Position numbers and translations under genes: made by a program
DNA from: Lachnospiraceae bacterium
Lineage (GTDB): Bacteria; Bacillota; Clostridia; Lachnospirales; Lachnospiraceae
DNA: 64,000 nucleotides
Reading direction: 5' to 3'
Assembly: GCA_021772075.1 (NCBI GenBank)
Contig: JAETNQ010000002.1
Location: 84,461 to 148,460, forward strand
Part shown: positions 27,074-37,441 of the stretch, piece by piece
Numbering within the stretch: position 1 is the stretch's first letter
Layout of the letters: the number at the start of each line of letters is the position of its first letter
Notes under the pieces: generated by a model
Told to the model about the DNA's origin: nothing
Seen by the model: only the letters and a program-made list of their open reading frames with translations
Databases searched by the model: none

Positions 27074-27991
27074 CTATACTCCTTCATATATGATTCTGTT
27101 TTCGATCTTAAACTGTAGGTTTTCCGAACCGTATTCCGCTACATAGGCAAAAATATTATCGCCTTTTGACAGCTGGAACCAGTCTGAACCTTTGTCCAGG
27201 CAATTGAGAATATTGGTATAACGACCTGTTCTCAGCAGCCGGATTGATTTCTCTCCCCGGACGGTTGTGATGATGATGTCATCACCGGATATGATTCCTG
27301 AACCAGTAAGAGCTTCCAGCTTATCCGTATCGATTCGCATTACTTCCCTGGTCCCGGTATTGTAAATTGTAATGTTTCTTGCTTCTCCAATAGCGTGGAT
27401 GGTGATAGTTACTCCGATTTCCGCATCCCCATCGTAATAGACCGAACGCTCAGTCTGATTTTCTATAGAACCAAATTCAATCAAGTCCTCATCAAGGGAA
27501 TTGTTATCAAACTCAAACTCAAAAAGGGGTTCCACACCATAGAAAATAGTTACGTTATTTCCATTTTCCCCGGCTGAGTAAAAATATGGGTCCGGGCATA
27601 CGATAGAGATCTGACTGGACTCCTGCTCACTGAAAATATTTGGCTCGTTGGATTCAACATACCCCTTTGTCCTGACAATCCGATTATCCGTCTCTACAAG
27701 GAAATCGAGGAACTTCTTAATCGGAAAATACTTGTAAGTGGTCTGCCTTGCATCTTCAATCCTTGGAGCCTCGGTAAAATATAACTGCATAACAATATTT
27801 CGCTCTTCAAGCCTTGCAGAGTTATACAGCGAGCCGTCATTTGTCGCCAGATTCGTAGTGTTGACATCGGCCTTAGCAGGACCAAGACCTTCTATGCTTT
27901 TGATGAGCAAACCATGTTCTGGGTCATCATCGGCAAGGTTAATCTTGATCCATTCGCCAAGGTAATTTGTTACTGTTACTGATTTGATCAT
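27074..27991 (-). CDS. Distal tail protein (phage tail family)
   Basis: 305 residues starting IKSVTVTNYLGEWIKINLADD, then LLIKSIEGLGPAKADVNTTN and DARQTTYKYFPIKKFLDFLVET, which are typical of siphovirus distal tail (Dit) proteins. It forms the ring joining the tail tube to the baseplate. Its ATG overlaps the tape measure stop by 4 bp. Confidence 0.82.
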   Translation of the reverse strand: MIKSVTVTNYLGEWIKINLADDDPEHGLLIKSIEGLGPAKADVNTTNLATNDGSLYNSARLEERNIVMQLYFTEAPRIEDARQTTYKYFPIKKFLDFLVETDNRIVRTKGYVESNEPNIFSEQESSQISIVCPDPYFYSAGENGNNVTIFYGVEPLFEFEFDNNSLDEDLIEFGSIENQTERSVYYDGDAEIGVTITIHAIGEARNITIYNTGTREVMRIDTDKLEALTGSGIISGDDIIITTVRGEKSIRLLRTGRYTNILNCLDKGSDWFQLSKGDNIFAYVAEYGSENLQFKIENRIIYEGV

Positions 27992-30900
27992 GTGCTACTC
28001 ACCGCTCCCTTCATCGCCGCAAACTGATTCTTAGTCTGCCGGTAGATATCTTTCCGGGACAGAGCTTTCGGCGAGTAGTTGTTCTGCACGAAATTGAAGC
28101 TGTTCGATGTAGGTTGTTGATAGTTACTTGGATGGATTTCCGAGACAGACGAACCAACTTTATTGCTCCTGGTCACGGCCAGTGCTTTATCATATGAAGC
28201 GGACATATTCAATCCCTTAGAAAACAAAGAATTGATTTCCTGTACGCCATTTTGAACATTCGTCATGTCCAGTACCGGCCGGATGGTCGGCTCTGAATCC
28301 ATCTCATTGTTTACGATGTCAGATATATGGCCGATGGCAGATTTCATTGAGTCTATGGTCTCTCTGCCAAGATCCGTGCCAGCAGCGCCAACACGGCTTA
28401 AGTATGCTCGGATGCCATTTATCATTCCAAGATCCACATTCTCACCGATTTTAAAGAAAACCTTCGATGGTGAATGTTCATCAAGTTCTTTCTTGGCTTC
28501 CCTCACTGCTCTTTTTGCCGCATCTATTGCCGCATCTGCAATCTCATTGATTTTGCTTCTGATTCCGTCTGCCAAGCCTTGGGCAGCATTCGCTCCGACC
28601 CCTCTTAACTCATCGGCTGAAAGACCGTTTCTGAATGCGTTCATAGTAGCGCTGCATACTGCTCTGGCGGCTTCTTCAGATGTGCTCTGCTTGCTCTTAA
28701 TCCCGTTAGCCAAAGCCTGGACAAGATTTTCTCCAAGTGTCTGGAATGTGGCTGTTGGCAATTCCGACCTGAATTTTGCAACCAGCGCAACACAAAGGTT
28801 TCTTGCCGTTGCCAATAGCAGCTCTCTCTTAGCATTCATTCCATTGATAATAGCCTGGATTACATTTTGACCAATCGTGTTGAATGTGGCGCTCGGCAAT
28901 GATGTCCTGAACTGCTGAATCAACGCCGCACAATGGTTTCTCGCCGTGCTCAATAAAAGAGCCCTTTTCGCATTCAAACCGTTAATCAGTCCCTGCATAA
29001 CATTTGTTTGACCAATCGTGTTGAATGTGGCGCTTGGTAACCCGGCCCTCATTGTTTGTATCAATGTCATGCACATACCACTTATAGTGGATATCGCAAG
29101 CGGCTTTTGAGTATTGATCCCGTTGATTAAGCCGGTTCCGAGACTTTGCCCCGCAGTAGTACCCGATGCCGTCAAAGTGCCTACCTGAGCTTGCATTGTG
29201 GATGTAACTGTTGTCAATAAAGCAGTCACTCCCTGCTGTACTTTCTCATTAGCATTCGTAAAGGCCTGAATAAATCCGTCGATGCCGTTGTTTCCCATGG
29301 TCGTTAAATCACTTGCGAATTTAGTCATTCCCGAAGTGTCCACTCCAGAGATACCATTTGCCATGTCCACAAGTTTACCAAGTTCCACTATCACAGCACC
29401 AAGAAGCGCCGTATCAATCCCAGAAATAGAATTATAATAACCAGCAAATGACTGCCCAAACTTTTCCAGGCTCTGCCCAAACTTTCCGATATCGTTGTCG
29501 CCAGTAAACCAGCTCACCAGCCCTCCCGTATTCGGAAGGTTATTCGCCAGTTCGCTAAGCGCTTTCGCCGCATTGGCTGACGCCGTGACTACAGTAGGCT
29601 GTACTCCTGCTACATCCTGGGCATACTTGGCTATATGAGGACCAAATTTTTCCAGTTCCTCGCCAAACTCCGAAATTGTATTGTCACCCATAATCAGCGC
29701 CGCTAAGCCACCAGAATTAGGCAGAGTTGATGCCATATCCGATAGAACCTGCGCTGCCTGAGCGGATGCTTTTACTGCCGCTGGGTCAACCCCATTGACA
29801 TCTTTTGCGTATTTGCTGATGTGCGGTCCGAACTTTTCCAACTCTTCGCCGAATGCCGAGAGCGTATTATCGCCCATAATTTTAGCAGCTAACCCTCCCG
29901 AATTCGGAAGTGTCGCCGCCATATCAGCCATCATTTGTGCTGCTTCTGCCGAAGCTTTAACTGCTGCTGAATCCAGCCCTTTTACCTGATCCCCATATTT
30001 TTTAATATAAGGACCAAACTTTTCCAGTTCTGCCCCAAAATCAGACAGATTATTTTCTCCGAATATCTTTCCGGCAAGCCCTCCACTGTTAGGCAGTTTT
30101 GATGCCATCTCAGCCAGAGCAAGCGCCGCATTAGAAGAAGCGGTTATCACTTCCGGGTTGATGCCGGCAATCTCATCAGAATATCTCTTGAAATATGGCC
30201 CGAATTCCGCCAGTTCCTCGCCAAACTTCACAAGGCTGGTTCCTCCGGTAAACCATTTGGTCAGCCCGTCCAAAATATTTGCTGCTGTCAAAAGCAGAAT
30301 CGTCTGTGCAAGAGCATTGACGCCCTGTAGCATAGCCGGGTCAATCTTCTTTGCTCCTTCAATGAATCCCTGGGCGTTGGTCATGAAATCGGTTAAATCC
30401 TGACCGATCTGTGGAAACTGTGCCGAGATACCGCCTAAAAATCCTCCGACGATGCCCCCGACAAATTTTCCAATGGCTGTACCTACGCCCTGTAATAAAT
30501 CCCCTCCTTCGCCAATAAGCCATTTCAATCCGGGAAGCTGTGCAAGTGCTCCGACAGCCGCCAACACCAGCGACATTTCGGCAATAACTACACCCATGCC
30601 AAGAACTCCTGCCATAGCTCCTGGTATCAGTCCTGCCACCACAGAAAGCGCCAGCATGATAGCCGAAAGCAGACCGATGCCAACGATGCCATCCATAAGC
30701 GTAGCGGTATCGATCCCTTTCAGAGCGTCCACAACGCCCCTAAAGAATGCACCGATCAGGTTCACTGCCGCTTTAATCAGTTCCGGAAGCCTTGCCGCAA
30801 TCGCATTGATAACCCCGATCAGGAAGTCCATCAGATAGGTCACTATGTTTGGCCCGTGCTCTGCTAAGGATTTCAGCACCTCCTCAATCAATGTAAGCAC

Positions 30901-33900
30901 ACCTTCCGCAATCGGTGGGGCACATTCAACTATAACGTCTACGATTGCAAGAACAATCGCTTTCACCGCACCGGCTATGGCTTTCGCACTGTTTGCGATA
31001 ACTCCCAACACCCCGACAATCAGGATTTCCAAAGTCGCCACCAAGGCTGTAACACCGGCTATGCCGGAAACTGCTAATGACGCCAATCCTGCTGAAAATG
31101 CCAATATTCCAACGCCGCAAGCTGCGACTGCCACTCCGAGTAATGCCAACGCTCCGGATAAACCGAGGATTGCAGGAACCATGGGACCGAGCACCGCCCC
31201 AGCAATACCCAAAACCGTAAATGCTCCGGCCAGAGCCAAAAGACCTTTTCCAATCTCTTCCAAACTCATTGCTCCAAGGGATTTCAAGACCGGAGTAAAG
31301 ACAGCAAGCGCCGCTGACATGACCAGCATTGCCGATGCTCCTCCAAGGGTTCCCTTCATAGCATTGAGCGCTACTGCGAGAATTGTCATGGAACCAGCGA
31401 GAACAACCATGCCCTTTCCGATTTCTTCCCATTTCATCCCACCGGCATCCTGAATAACACCGCCGATGATTTTAAGCGCCGCTGCGACTTCGACCAGTCC
31501 AAGCCCAATGCCGACCATGTTCTTAGGCATAAGGTTTACAGCCACCGCTACGGCAGCCAAAGCACCGCCGATACCGACTAATCCTTTCCCTATTGTTTCA
31601 ATGGATAACGATCCGATATCTTTAATTGCTTTGCCAAATATCAGCATGGCCGCTCCGATGACAGTCAAAGCTGTGGCACTGGAAAGAATATGTTTCGCTT
31701 TTCCAGCGATTACCGAGAAGCCTGCCACTTCTGCAAGGATAACACCGACACCAGTCAGCCCTTTCTTTATTGTTTCAATGTCCATCGACCCAAAACCAGA
31801 AACCGACTTTTCCAAAATCAGAAGTGCCGCCGACAATTCAATGATTGCAAGTCCCTGTGTCGCTTTGAAATTTCCAAACTTTGAAGCAACCATGAATGCG
31901 GCAAGCTCCGCCATGAGTACGCCGACACCAACAAGCCCTTTTGTCAGCTTATCTGTATCTAGCGCTCCCAGTTTCCCGACAGCATTTGCCAGGATATTAA
32001 TTGCTTCGGCAAACAGTATCATTGAGACCGCACTTGTCTTTATCTTCCCGCCCCATTTTGAAAGTGCCAAGGAAGCCGCCACCATCTCTCCGATCAGAAC
32101 TGTTATACCGACAAGAGCACCGGCCAACTTATCCGAATCGATACTTGCGATCTTCTTTAGAGCTGACGCGAGCACAAGAATAGCGGCCGACATTTCAATC
32201 ATCGCCATTCCAAACTTGTTCAGACCTTTCTGCCCGCTCAATGTTTTATCAAACAACGCCATAGATGCAGCCAATTCGGCAAAGAGGATGCTGATAGAAG
32301 CTAATGCCCCTCCCAGTTTATCCGAATCAATCAATGATAACACCAAAAGTGAACCAGCAAGAACTGCAATGGAACCAGCAATCTTCATCAGTATATCCGC
32401 TTTCAGACTTGCCTGAAAATCTGCAAGGGTTTCTTTTGCTCCATTGATAGCGCCCTTGAATCCCTCTATAATTCCAGCAAATCCTCCAATAGCATCATCT
32501 GCAGTGCTTTCCAATCCGGTAAGGTTCTTGATGAATTTCATGATGCCTACACCAATACCGGTAACAATACCCCCGTTCAATAGGTCAATCAGCGAATCAA
32601 ATCCTTCGCCGCGCAATGCTTTCATAATTCCGTCAATTACTTCTCCGAGAGCATCGACAATGATTCCACCCAGATTCGCCAAAACAGGAGCAGATGCCTT
32701 GAATGCGTCAACCAATTTTCCCATCGCTTCCTTTGCGACTTCACCTATTTTTTTGAATGGCTCGATTCTTGCTTTCAGTTTATCTGCCACACTCATAAGC
32801 CCCGATGTGTCCGGGACATTGAAATGCGTCTCTGCAAATTTCTTGATTGCCACAACAGCGCCATCGATATGCCCTTTTACCGATTTGAGGATTGGGCTGA
32901 CTTTATCGTGGAATTTCTGTATTGCCTGGTTAAAAACATCGCTCTTCTTTGCTGCCTGGTCCAGGGATACAAGCCATTCCCCGATTTTTCCGGTTACGCT
33001 CAAAACCCCTGAGCCGAGACTTCCAAGCCCTTTTGTCATCGGTAATACTGCTTTAACGAGCGCTCCAATTCCTTGTTTCACAAGATCCAAAACTGCGAAC
33101 AGACCCTTGAAAGTATTTTTCAGGTTTTGGGAATCTTTATCGCTTAATTTCAAATGCGATGTAAACTCTTTTAGACCTTTGGTAAGGTTCATAAGCTGTT
33201 CTGATGTAGTTGCCGGGAAAATTTCTCGGAACGCCTCACCAACCGGTTTGACTACACTCATCAGGCCACTGAATGCATTTTGAACAGACTCGATGAGAGC
33301 TTGCCTCCCGCCCAAATCTTTCCAACCCTGGAGCATATCATTCCTGGCTTTCGATGATTGGTCGATGAATCCGCCGACAACCTGACTGACAGCGGTCCAT
33401 AATACTTTGGCCTCTTCCAAATCGCCAAATAAAATCTCGAATGTCTGCGCCCATCCGGAACCTGCTGCTTCTTTCAGCGTATCCATCAGCTGGCTGAACG
33501 TTTTCACATCCTGCGCCGAGTCAAACGCTTTCTTCCCAAGCTCCTCAATAGCCTTAATCTGTTCTTCGGTATATCCGATGCCCCGGAGTTTTTCCTCATA
33601 TGCCTTCTTCTCTGCGGCGGTCATTTCCCGCACATCCGTTGCATAATTACCCAACGTCTGTACAAGAACATCAGTGGTCATCCATTGCGAGGAAAGAGAA
33701 TCATTAAACATGCTCGTTGCTGTGAACAAGTCAGATATCTTCCCCTGCGCATCTGTTGTTGTTGACTGATATTTATCGCCGACTTTGACAACGGTTCCCA
33801 TTGCAAGGGCTGTGTCCAACAATGACTGTTTGAACTCCACAGTAGCCATGTTAGCATTTTCAATGGACTTCCAGTCTATCAGCTTGACCGCTCCTGAAGA

Positions 33901-34512
33901 TAACGCCTGGGCAAAATTGTACATAGCCCTTGAAGCTTCGTTCGCATTTGCTCCTGAAACCGCCGCTTCATTACTGATACCCTTAATCGCCTTTACCGCA
34001 TCATCAAGAGAAACTCCTGCATTTGTAAATTTTCCAATGCTCGAAGTCATATCAGAAAACGAATAAATGGTTTTATCCGAATAGGTATTCAGTTCTTCAA
34101 GGTAGCCATTTACTGTCTTGATATCCGCCCCCGTACTTGCCATGATAGTTTGCACGGACCCCATTTTGAGTTCATATTCTGCAAATCCCTGATGGATCGG
34201 TTCGAGAGTAAACGAATCCACGAGCTTCTTTCCGGCGTTGACTACCGAGTTTGTGATATTCGCCAATGCTGTGATTGCCACCACTTCAAGTGCCGAAAAC
34301 CTGCTCTTAACAGTTTCTACTGCACTACTCAGCCCTGATATGTTAATCCCTTTTGCCGCTTTATCGATATCTTCAAGACCTTTTGTCGCTCCATCGAGCT
34401 TCAGGGAATGTTTAAGCTTGTCAAGCGTACCCATAGTAGTCTGTACGCCCTTCTCGAACTGCTGATTGTCAAACCGCATCTCGACAATGCGTTTTTCTAC
34501 AGACTTACTCAT
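27988..34512 (-). CDS. Tape measure protein
   Basis: About 2174 residues from the ATG at 34512, which has GAGGGAGGT upstream (the frame is open to 34533). It sets tail length and is ejected with the DNA. The N-terminal ~400 residues carry the tape-measure domain (VMDN-type MRFDNQQFEKGVQTT...GFAEYELKMGSVQTIMA...). The middle is a long series of hydrophobic ~65-residue repeats. About five 62-residue repeats follow (FGEELEKFGPHISKYA...LPNSGG), then ~45-residue repeats (RTSLPSATFNTIGQ). By length the tail should be long, roughly 300 nm using the general 0.15 nm-per-residue rule. Confidence 0.92.
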   Translation of the reverse strand: MSKSVEKRIVEMRFDNQQFEKGVQTTMGTLDKLKHSLKLDGATKGLEDIDKAAKGINISGLSSAVETVKSRFSALEVVAITALANITNSVVNAGKKLVDSFTLEPIHQGFAEYELKMGSVQTIMASTGADIKTVNGYLEELNTYSDKTIYSFSDMTSSIGKFTNAGVSLDDAVKAIKGISNEAAVSGANANEASRAMYNFAQALSSGAVKLIDWKSIENANMATVEFKQSLLDTALAMGTVVKVGDKYQSTTTDAQGKISDLFTATSMFNDSLSSQWMTTDVLVQTLGNYATDVREMTAAEKKAYEEKLRGIGYTEEQIKAIEELGKKAFDSAQDVKTFSQLMDTLKEAAGSGWAQTFEILFGDLEEAKVLWTAVSQVVGGFIDQSSKARNDMLQGWKDLGGRQALIESVQNAFSGLMSVVKPVGEAFREIFPATTSEQLMNLTKGLKEFTSHLKLSDKDSQNLKNTFKGLFAVLDLVKQGIGALVKAVLPMTKGLGSLGSGVLSVTGKIGEWLVSLDQAAKKSDVFNQAIQKFHDKVSPILKSVKGHIDGAVVAIKKFAETHFNVPDTSGLMSVADKLKARIEPFKKIGEVAKEAMGKLVDAFKASAPVLANLGGIIVDALGEVIDGIMKALRGEGFDSLIDLLNGGIVTGIGVGIMKFIKNLTGLESTADDAIGGFAGIIEGFKGAINGAKETLADFQASLKADILMKIAGSIAVLAGSLLVLSLIDSDKLGGALASISILFAELAASMALFDKTLSGQKGLNKFGMAMIEMSAAILVLASALKKIASIDSDKLAGALVGITVLIGEMVAASLALSKWGGKIKTSAVSMILFAEAINILANAVGKLGALDTDKLTKGLVGVGVLMAELAAFMVASKFGNFKATQGLAIIELSAALLILEKSVSGFGSMDIETIKKGLTGVGVILAEVAGFSVIAGKAKHILSSATALTVIGAAMLIFGKAIKDIGSLSIETIGKGLVGIGGALAAVAVAVNLMPKNMVGIGLGLVEVAAALKIIGGVIQDAGGMKWEEIGKGMVVLAGSMTILAVALNAMKGTLGGASAMLVMSAALAVFTPVLKSLGAMSLEEIGKGLLALAGAFTVLGIAGAVLGPMVPAILGLSGALALLGVAVAACGVGILAFSAGLASLAVSGIAGVTALVATLEILIVGVLGVIANSAKAIAGAVKAIVLAIVDVIVECAPPIAEGVLTLIEEVLKSLAEHGPNIVTYLMDFLIGVINAIAARLPELIKAAVNLIGAFFRGVVDALKGIDTATLMDGIVGIGLLSAIMLALSVVAGLIPGAMAGVLGMGVVIAEMSLVLAAVGALAQLPGLKWLIGEGGDLLQGVGTAIGKFVGGIVGGFLGGISAQFPQIGQDLTDFMTNAQGFIEGAKKIDPAMLQGVNALAQTILLLTAANILDGLTKWFTGGTSLVKFGEELAEFGPYFKRYSDEIAGINPEVITASSNAALALAEMASKLPNSGGLAGKIFGENNLSDFGAELEKFGPYIKKYGDQVKGLDSAAVKASAEAAQMMADMAATLPNSGGLAAKIMGDNTLSAFGEELEKFGPHISKYAKDVNGVDPAAVKASAQAAQVLSDMASTLPNSGGLAALIMGDNTISEFGEELEKFGPHIAKYAQDVAGVQPTVVTASANAAKALSELANNLPNTGGLVSWFTGDNDIGKFGQSLEKFGQSFAGYYNSISGIDTALLGAVIVELGKLVDMANGISGVDTSGMTKFASDLTTMGNNGIDGFIQAFTNANEKVQQGVTALLTTVTSTMQAQVGTLTASGTTAGQSLGTGLINGINTQKPLAISTISGMCMTLIQTMRAGLPSATFNTIGQTNVMQGLINGLNAKRALLLSTARNHCAALIQQFRTSLPSATFNTIGQNVIQAIINGMNAKRELLLATARNLCVALVAKFRSELPTATFQTLGENLVQALANGIKSKQSTSEEAARAVCSATMNAFRNGLSADELRGVGANAAQGLADGIRSKINEIADAAIDAAKRAVREAKKELDEHSPSKVFFKIGENVDLGMINGIRAYLSRVGAAGTDLGRETIDSMKSAIGHISDIVNNEMDSEPTIRPVLDMTNVQNGVQEINSLFSKGLNMSASYDKALAVTRSNKVGSSVSEIHPSNYQQPTSNSFNFVQNNYSPKALSRKDIYRQTKNQFAAMKGAVSST

Positions 34513-34892
34513 AGATTCGTTACCTCCCTCCAAGCTTCATTTGCCATCTTATCGAAAATTGGCTGTATGGCTGGATTGATGTAATCTCTTCCCGCCACGT
34601 ATCCGCCGCCTTTTGTTCCATGCCCATACTGTAAAATAATTGCGATATTCACCCCGTTGCTCACATTGGAATTGGTGAACGCAATAGTTGTTTCTTTCCC
34701 GTTATGGGTTATCTCATAATCCCAGGAAGCTGCTGTCAAACCGCTGTCCTTTGGCGTTGCAGCGGCGAGAGCCGCAACCCCCGCCTGCCCATAACGCTCC
34801 AGCACGTTGAGATAATCCAGCTTCAAAAGAGAATTAAAAAACTTCTCCGTTTTGGAGAAGTCGCCTTTATGCCGGAACGTTATGCCGCTCAT
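34509..34892 (-). CDS. HK97 gp10-like tail completion protein
   Basis: 127 residues: MSGITFRHKGDFSKTEKFFNSLLK, then AALAAATPKDSGLTAASWDYEI and a QYGHGTKGGGYVAGRDYINPAI end, a layout shared with HK97 gp10-type proteins that complete the head-tail joint. Unusually it sits downstream of the endolysin and directly before the tape measure. Confidence 0.75.
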   Translation of the reverse strand: MSGITFRHKGDFSKTEKFFNSLLKLDYLNVLERYGQAGVAALAAATPKDSGLTAASWDYEITHNGKETTIAFTNSNVSNGVNIAIILQYGHGTKGGGYVAGRDYINPAIQPIFDKMANEAWREVTNL

Positions 34893-34895
34893 AAT

Positions 34896-36326
34896 TTACA
34901 TCCTTTCTGTAATATCCAAAGAAATCCATCCGTCCCTGTTATCCGCATAGGACTTCAAAAGCCCCCATCCAGAATCCGAGCCCTCGCCGGGCTGTACTTC
35001 CACAATCGTAAATACTCCGATTCCTGTATACTTCCCGGTCTTGGCGTAGTTGGTTCCCGGCTTTTTCCTGATGTTCAGATACGAAGTATTCACCCTTACC
35101 AAAAAGGGCTTTGCCAGTGCCTCTTTGAACGTTTCATTATTATCCCCGGATACCTCCGATTGTTTTTCCTTGGCAAACAGGTCAAAAAATGTCTGTCCGT
35201 ATTCCGCCCGTTTCTTTTCCACTGTTTCAGACTGATCCGCCGGCCGCTCATAATCATGCAGGACAGCATTGGATGCTTCAAGAACAGAACCCGCATTTTG
35301 AAGCTTTTTAAGAAACGGCGCTTTTTGCATCACTTCTTTCCAGAAAAATGAGAGCTGCATGTGCATATCAGCAATGGACACACCGATTGTCTTTGCGTAT
35401 TCATACAAAGCCTGCTTCCGGCTCCAATATGTCCACTGCGCCAATCCATAACCAGCCTTGTCATTTATAAACGCATTCTTGTTGTATGCTCCGGAATCCA
35501 CTGCCGCAGTATAAGCCGCATCATCCATGTCCAACTTCTTCTCAAAACTATTCTGAAGATTATCAGGTCTTAATCCACTTTCTGCATACAGATTTCCCAT
35601 TACACCTGCCGCTGCAAAAGAGTTAAGACCGCATTCGATGGTCAGAAAATCCCAGATCGCTTTCTCTTTACTTTCGGCTTCAACCACATCCGCGCTCTCA
35701 GTCTTTTTCTCCACAACCAATTCTTCTGCTATGGATTCAGAAACTGAAGCATCTATAACCATTTTGACATCCCGCCGAAACCCGTCCATTGTGTAACCCA
35801 TGCCAAGCTGGGACCATAAATGTTCCGGGTCTCCATGATTCGAGGCAATCCCACGGTCATGACCTTCCTTATGTGAAATCACCACCCCATCTGCCAAAGG
35901 GTCAAGCTCAAACTTCTTACAGAGCATAGCGAACAGTTCCACCGCAGACTCATAAGTCCTCTTGACCACCGCCTTTGCAGCATCCATGTCAGAGCAGGTG
36001 AACCTTGAACCACTCGTATACTTGATACAGGCCGGTTCACACATCTCGATTCCGATGTGAGTGTTGTTTCCGCTGCCTTTTGATCCGCTTGCGCAGTGCC
36101 ATCCTCTGTGTTCCCACGGAAGTGTCTGATATACTGTGCCGTCATTCCCATCGATAAATCCGTGAACACACGAATTGCTGTGCGACGGGCTGTTCCAGCT
36201 GTTGACAAAGACTGATGCTTGGGGCTGCGGACAGCCTACGGAATGAAGCATCAGGCCCATTACTTTAATCTTCTTTCCTGCCGTATAGCAGGGATTCTGG
36301 CTTAAAATAGATTCCACCAATTTCAT
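34896..36326 (-). CDS. Modular endolysin / tail lysozyme: amidase_2, tail-lysozyme and SH3 domains
   Basis: 476 residues. An N-terminal N-acetylmuramoyl-L-alanine amidase (zinc ligands in GLMLHSVGC, SHKEGHDRG and HGDPEHLW; catalytic region NTHIGIEMCEP) spans ~1-190. A linker leads to a phage tail-lysozyme domain (WDFLTIECGLNSFAAAGVMGNLYAESG...KAGYGLAQWTYWSRK, ~215-340). The end (~400-476) is a bacterial SH3-type wall-binding domain (SYLNIRKKPGTNY). It overlaps the tail chaperone gene by 4 bp. Its place inside the tail module rather than with the holin suggests a virion-associated role. Confidence 0.87.
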   Translation of the reverse strand: MKLVESILSQNPCYTAGKKIKVMGLMLHSVGCPQPQASVFVNSWNSPSHSNSCVHGFIDGNDGTVYQTLPWEHRGWHCASGSKGSGNNTHIGIEMCEPACIKYTSGSRFTCSDMDAAKAVVKRTYESAVELFAMLCKKFELDPLADGVVISHKEGHDRGIASNHGDPEHLWSQLGMGYTMDGFRRDVKMVIDASVSESIAEELVVEKKTESADVVEAESKEKAIWDFLTIECGLNSFAAAGVMGNLYAESGLRPDNLQNSFEKKLDMDDAAYTAAVDSGAYNKNAFINDKAGYGLAQWTYWSRKQALYEYAKTIGVSIADMHMQLSFFWKEVMQKAPFLKKLQNAGSVLEASNAVLHDYERPADQSETVEKKRAEYGQTFFDLFAKEKQSEVSGDNNETFKEALAKPFLVRVNTSYLNIRKKPGTNYAKTGKYTGIGVFTIVEVQPGEGSDSGWGLLKSYADNRDGWISLDITERM

Positions 36327-36877
36327 AGCCTGTTTCCTCCTTTTGATTTATGCGCTTTCCTTCTGGCTGCATTTATCGCTGCATTCCTCTTGGTAATCTC
36401 TTTCTGGGAGAGCTTCTCCGGGGGTGCATTTTTCACATTGCAGACTCTTATCAGGGTCAAAAGCCTGTTCAAGTGCCATTTCTGGCATTCAAATGGGATG
36501 TTAAGCGCAATCATCCAGTAATAAATAATCTCCGCCGTAATGACTTCCCTATTTGGAGATCCCTTGTCCTCTTTCGAGAACCACGTAGCCGTCATCGAAT
36601 CGTCAATGTAGTCGGAAACCTGTCCGATTATTTCGTTGGTTATAAAGTCATAGACCGACGGATTGACATTCTGTGTCAATGTCATGCAGCGTATATAATC
36701 CGCCGTCTCTTCCACCGTTTTATCTCCATTTCCGAGAAACGGTTTATGCCATTTGGATTCCCATTTTGAAAGGGAGACCAGGGAATGCTCTAACTGCAGA
36801 GTTACGCCTTTTGTATTGACGAATACTTCTTTTTCCTCATCCCAGAATTCCTGACCGGGTATCGTGATTTTAAGCAT
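36323..36877 (-). CDS. Tail assembly chaperone-like protein
   Basis: 184 residues: MLKITIPGQEFWDEEKEVFVNTK...SLVSLSKWESKWHKPFL, resembling Gp15-type chaperone proteins encoded just before the tape measure in Firmicutes siphophages. A basic C-terminus (RRKAHKSKGGNRL) is present. No frameshift with the preceding gene is visible: the two are separate frames 26 bp apart. Confidence 0.7.
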   Translation of the reverse strand: MLKITIPGQEFWDEEKEVFVNTKGVTLQLEHSLVSLSKWESKWHKPFLGNGDKTVEETADYIRCMTLTQNVNPSVYDFITNEIIGQVSDYIDDSMTATWFSKEDKGSPNREVITAEIIYYWMIALNIPFECQKWHLNRLLTLIRVCNVKNAPPEKLSQKEITKRNAAINAARRKAHKSKGGNRL

Positions 36878-36903
36878 TTCTCCAATCTCCCTCTTTCATA
36901 TAT

Positions 36904-37338
36904 TTAAGCGGTAGGCGGAGTAACCCCTGCGATGGGGGCCTGGCCGGGAAGAGCGGTAATATTCTGTCCATTCTTGGACTTTGTCTTGGGTATAATGCCG
37001 TTGACAAACTCGGCCGCCTTGTTTGCATTGTGTGCCAGCTCCATGAAAATGTCAGAGTAAGCAACCGTAGAGGCAAATTCCTCACGGACACTGTCGTTCT
37101 TGATGAACTGCCTGCCGTCCAGGCTCTTTACGCCATAAGCCATAATCACAATCTTCTTGAAATACTCAATGATCTGTTTCTGATCATCCTCTTTGATGAT
37201 TTTCTCCAGTAACTGGGATAATCCGCCATTCATGGAATACTCCAACTCCGTCAGTTCAGCCTCTGTCAGATTGAAGTAGAAATCCTCAGTTCTCTCGTTT
37301 CCATCGAAGTCAGTATAGGTCTGTGTTTTCTTTAACAT
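36904..37338 (-). CDS. Tail assembly chaperone / tail protein
   Basis: 144 residues from the ATG at 37338 (AAAGGAGAAAG upstream); the frame is open to 37413 but those residues overlap a terminator. MLKKTQTYTDFDGNERTEDFYFNLTEAELTELEY and an Ala/Pro-rich tail match small chaperone proteins preceding tape measures. It presumably works with the 184-residue neighbour. Confidence 0.72.
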   Translation of the reverse strand: MLKKTQTYTDFDGNERTEDFYFNLTEAELTELEYSMNGGLSQLLEKIIKEDDQKQIIEYFKKIVIMAYGVKSLDGRQFIKNDSVREEFASTVAYSDIFMELAHNANKAAEFVNGIIPKTKSKNGQNITALPGQAPIAGVTPPTA

Positions 37339-37364
37339 GATTTCTTTCTCCTTTCGATTTGCAT

Positions 37365-37406
37365 AAAAAACGGAGCCGCAATTCGTTCGTCTGAACGCAG
37401 CCCCGC
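37365..37406 (-). terminator. Internal terminator after major tail protein
   Basis: On the minus strand GCGGGGCTGCGTTC pairs with GAACGAATTGCGGCTCCG (with wobble) and runs into T6. Leaky terminators here keep tail-tube protein far above downstream chaperone and tape-measure levels. Confidence 0.75.
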
Positions 37407-37441
37407 TATACATGTTCCGTTATTAAATTGTTATTTTGGAC

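Noticed and set aside
30845..33283. Several long + strand frames inside the tape measure region
   Set aside because: They mirror the repetitive low-complexity tape measure codons and have no start signals.
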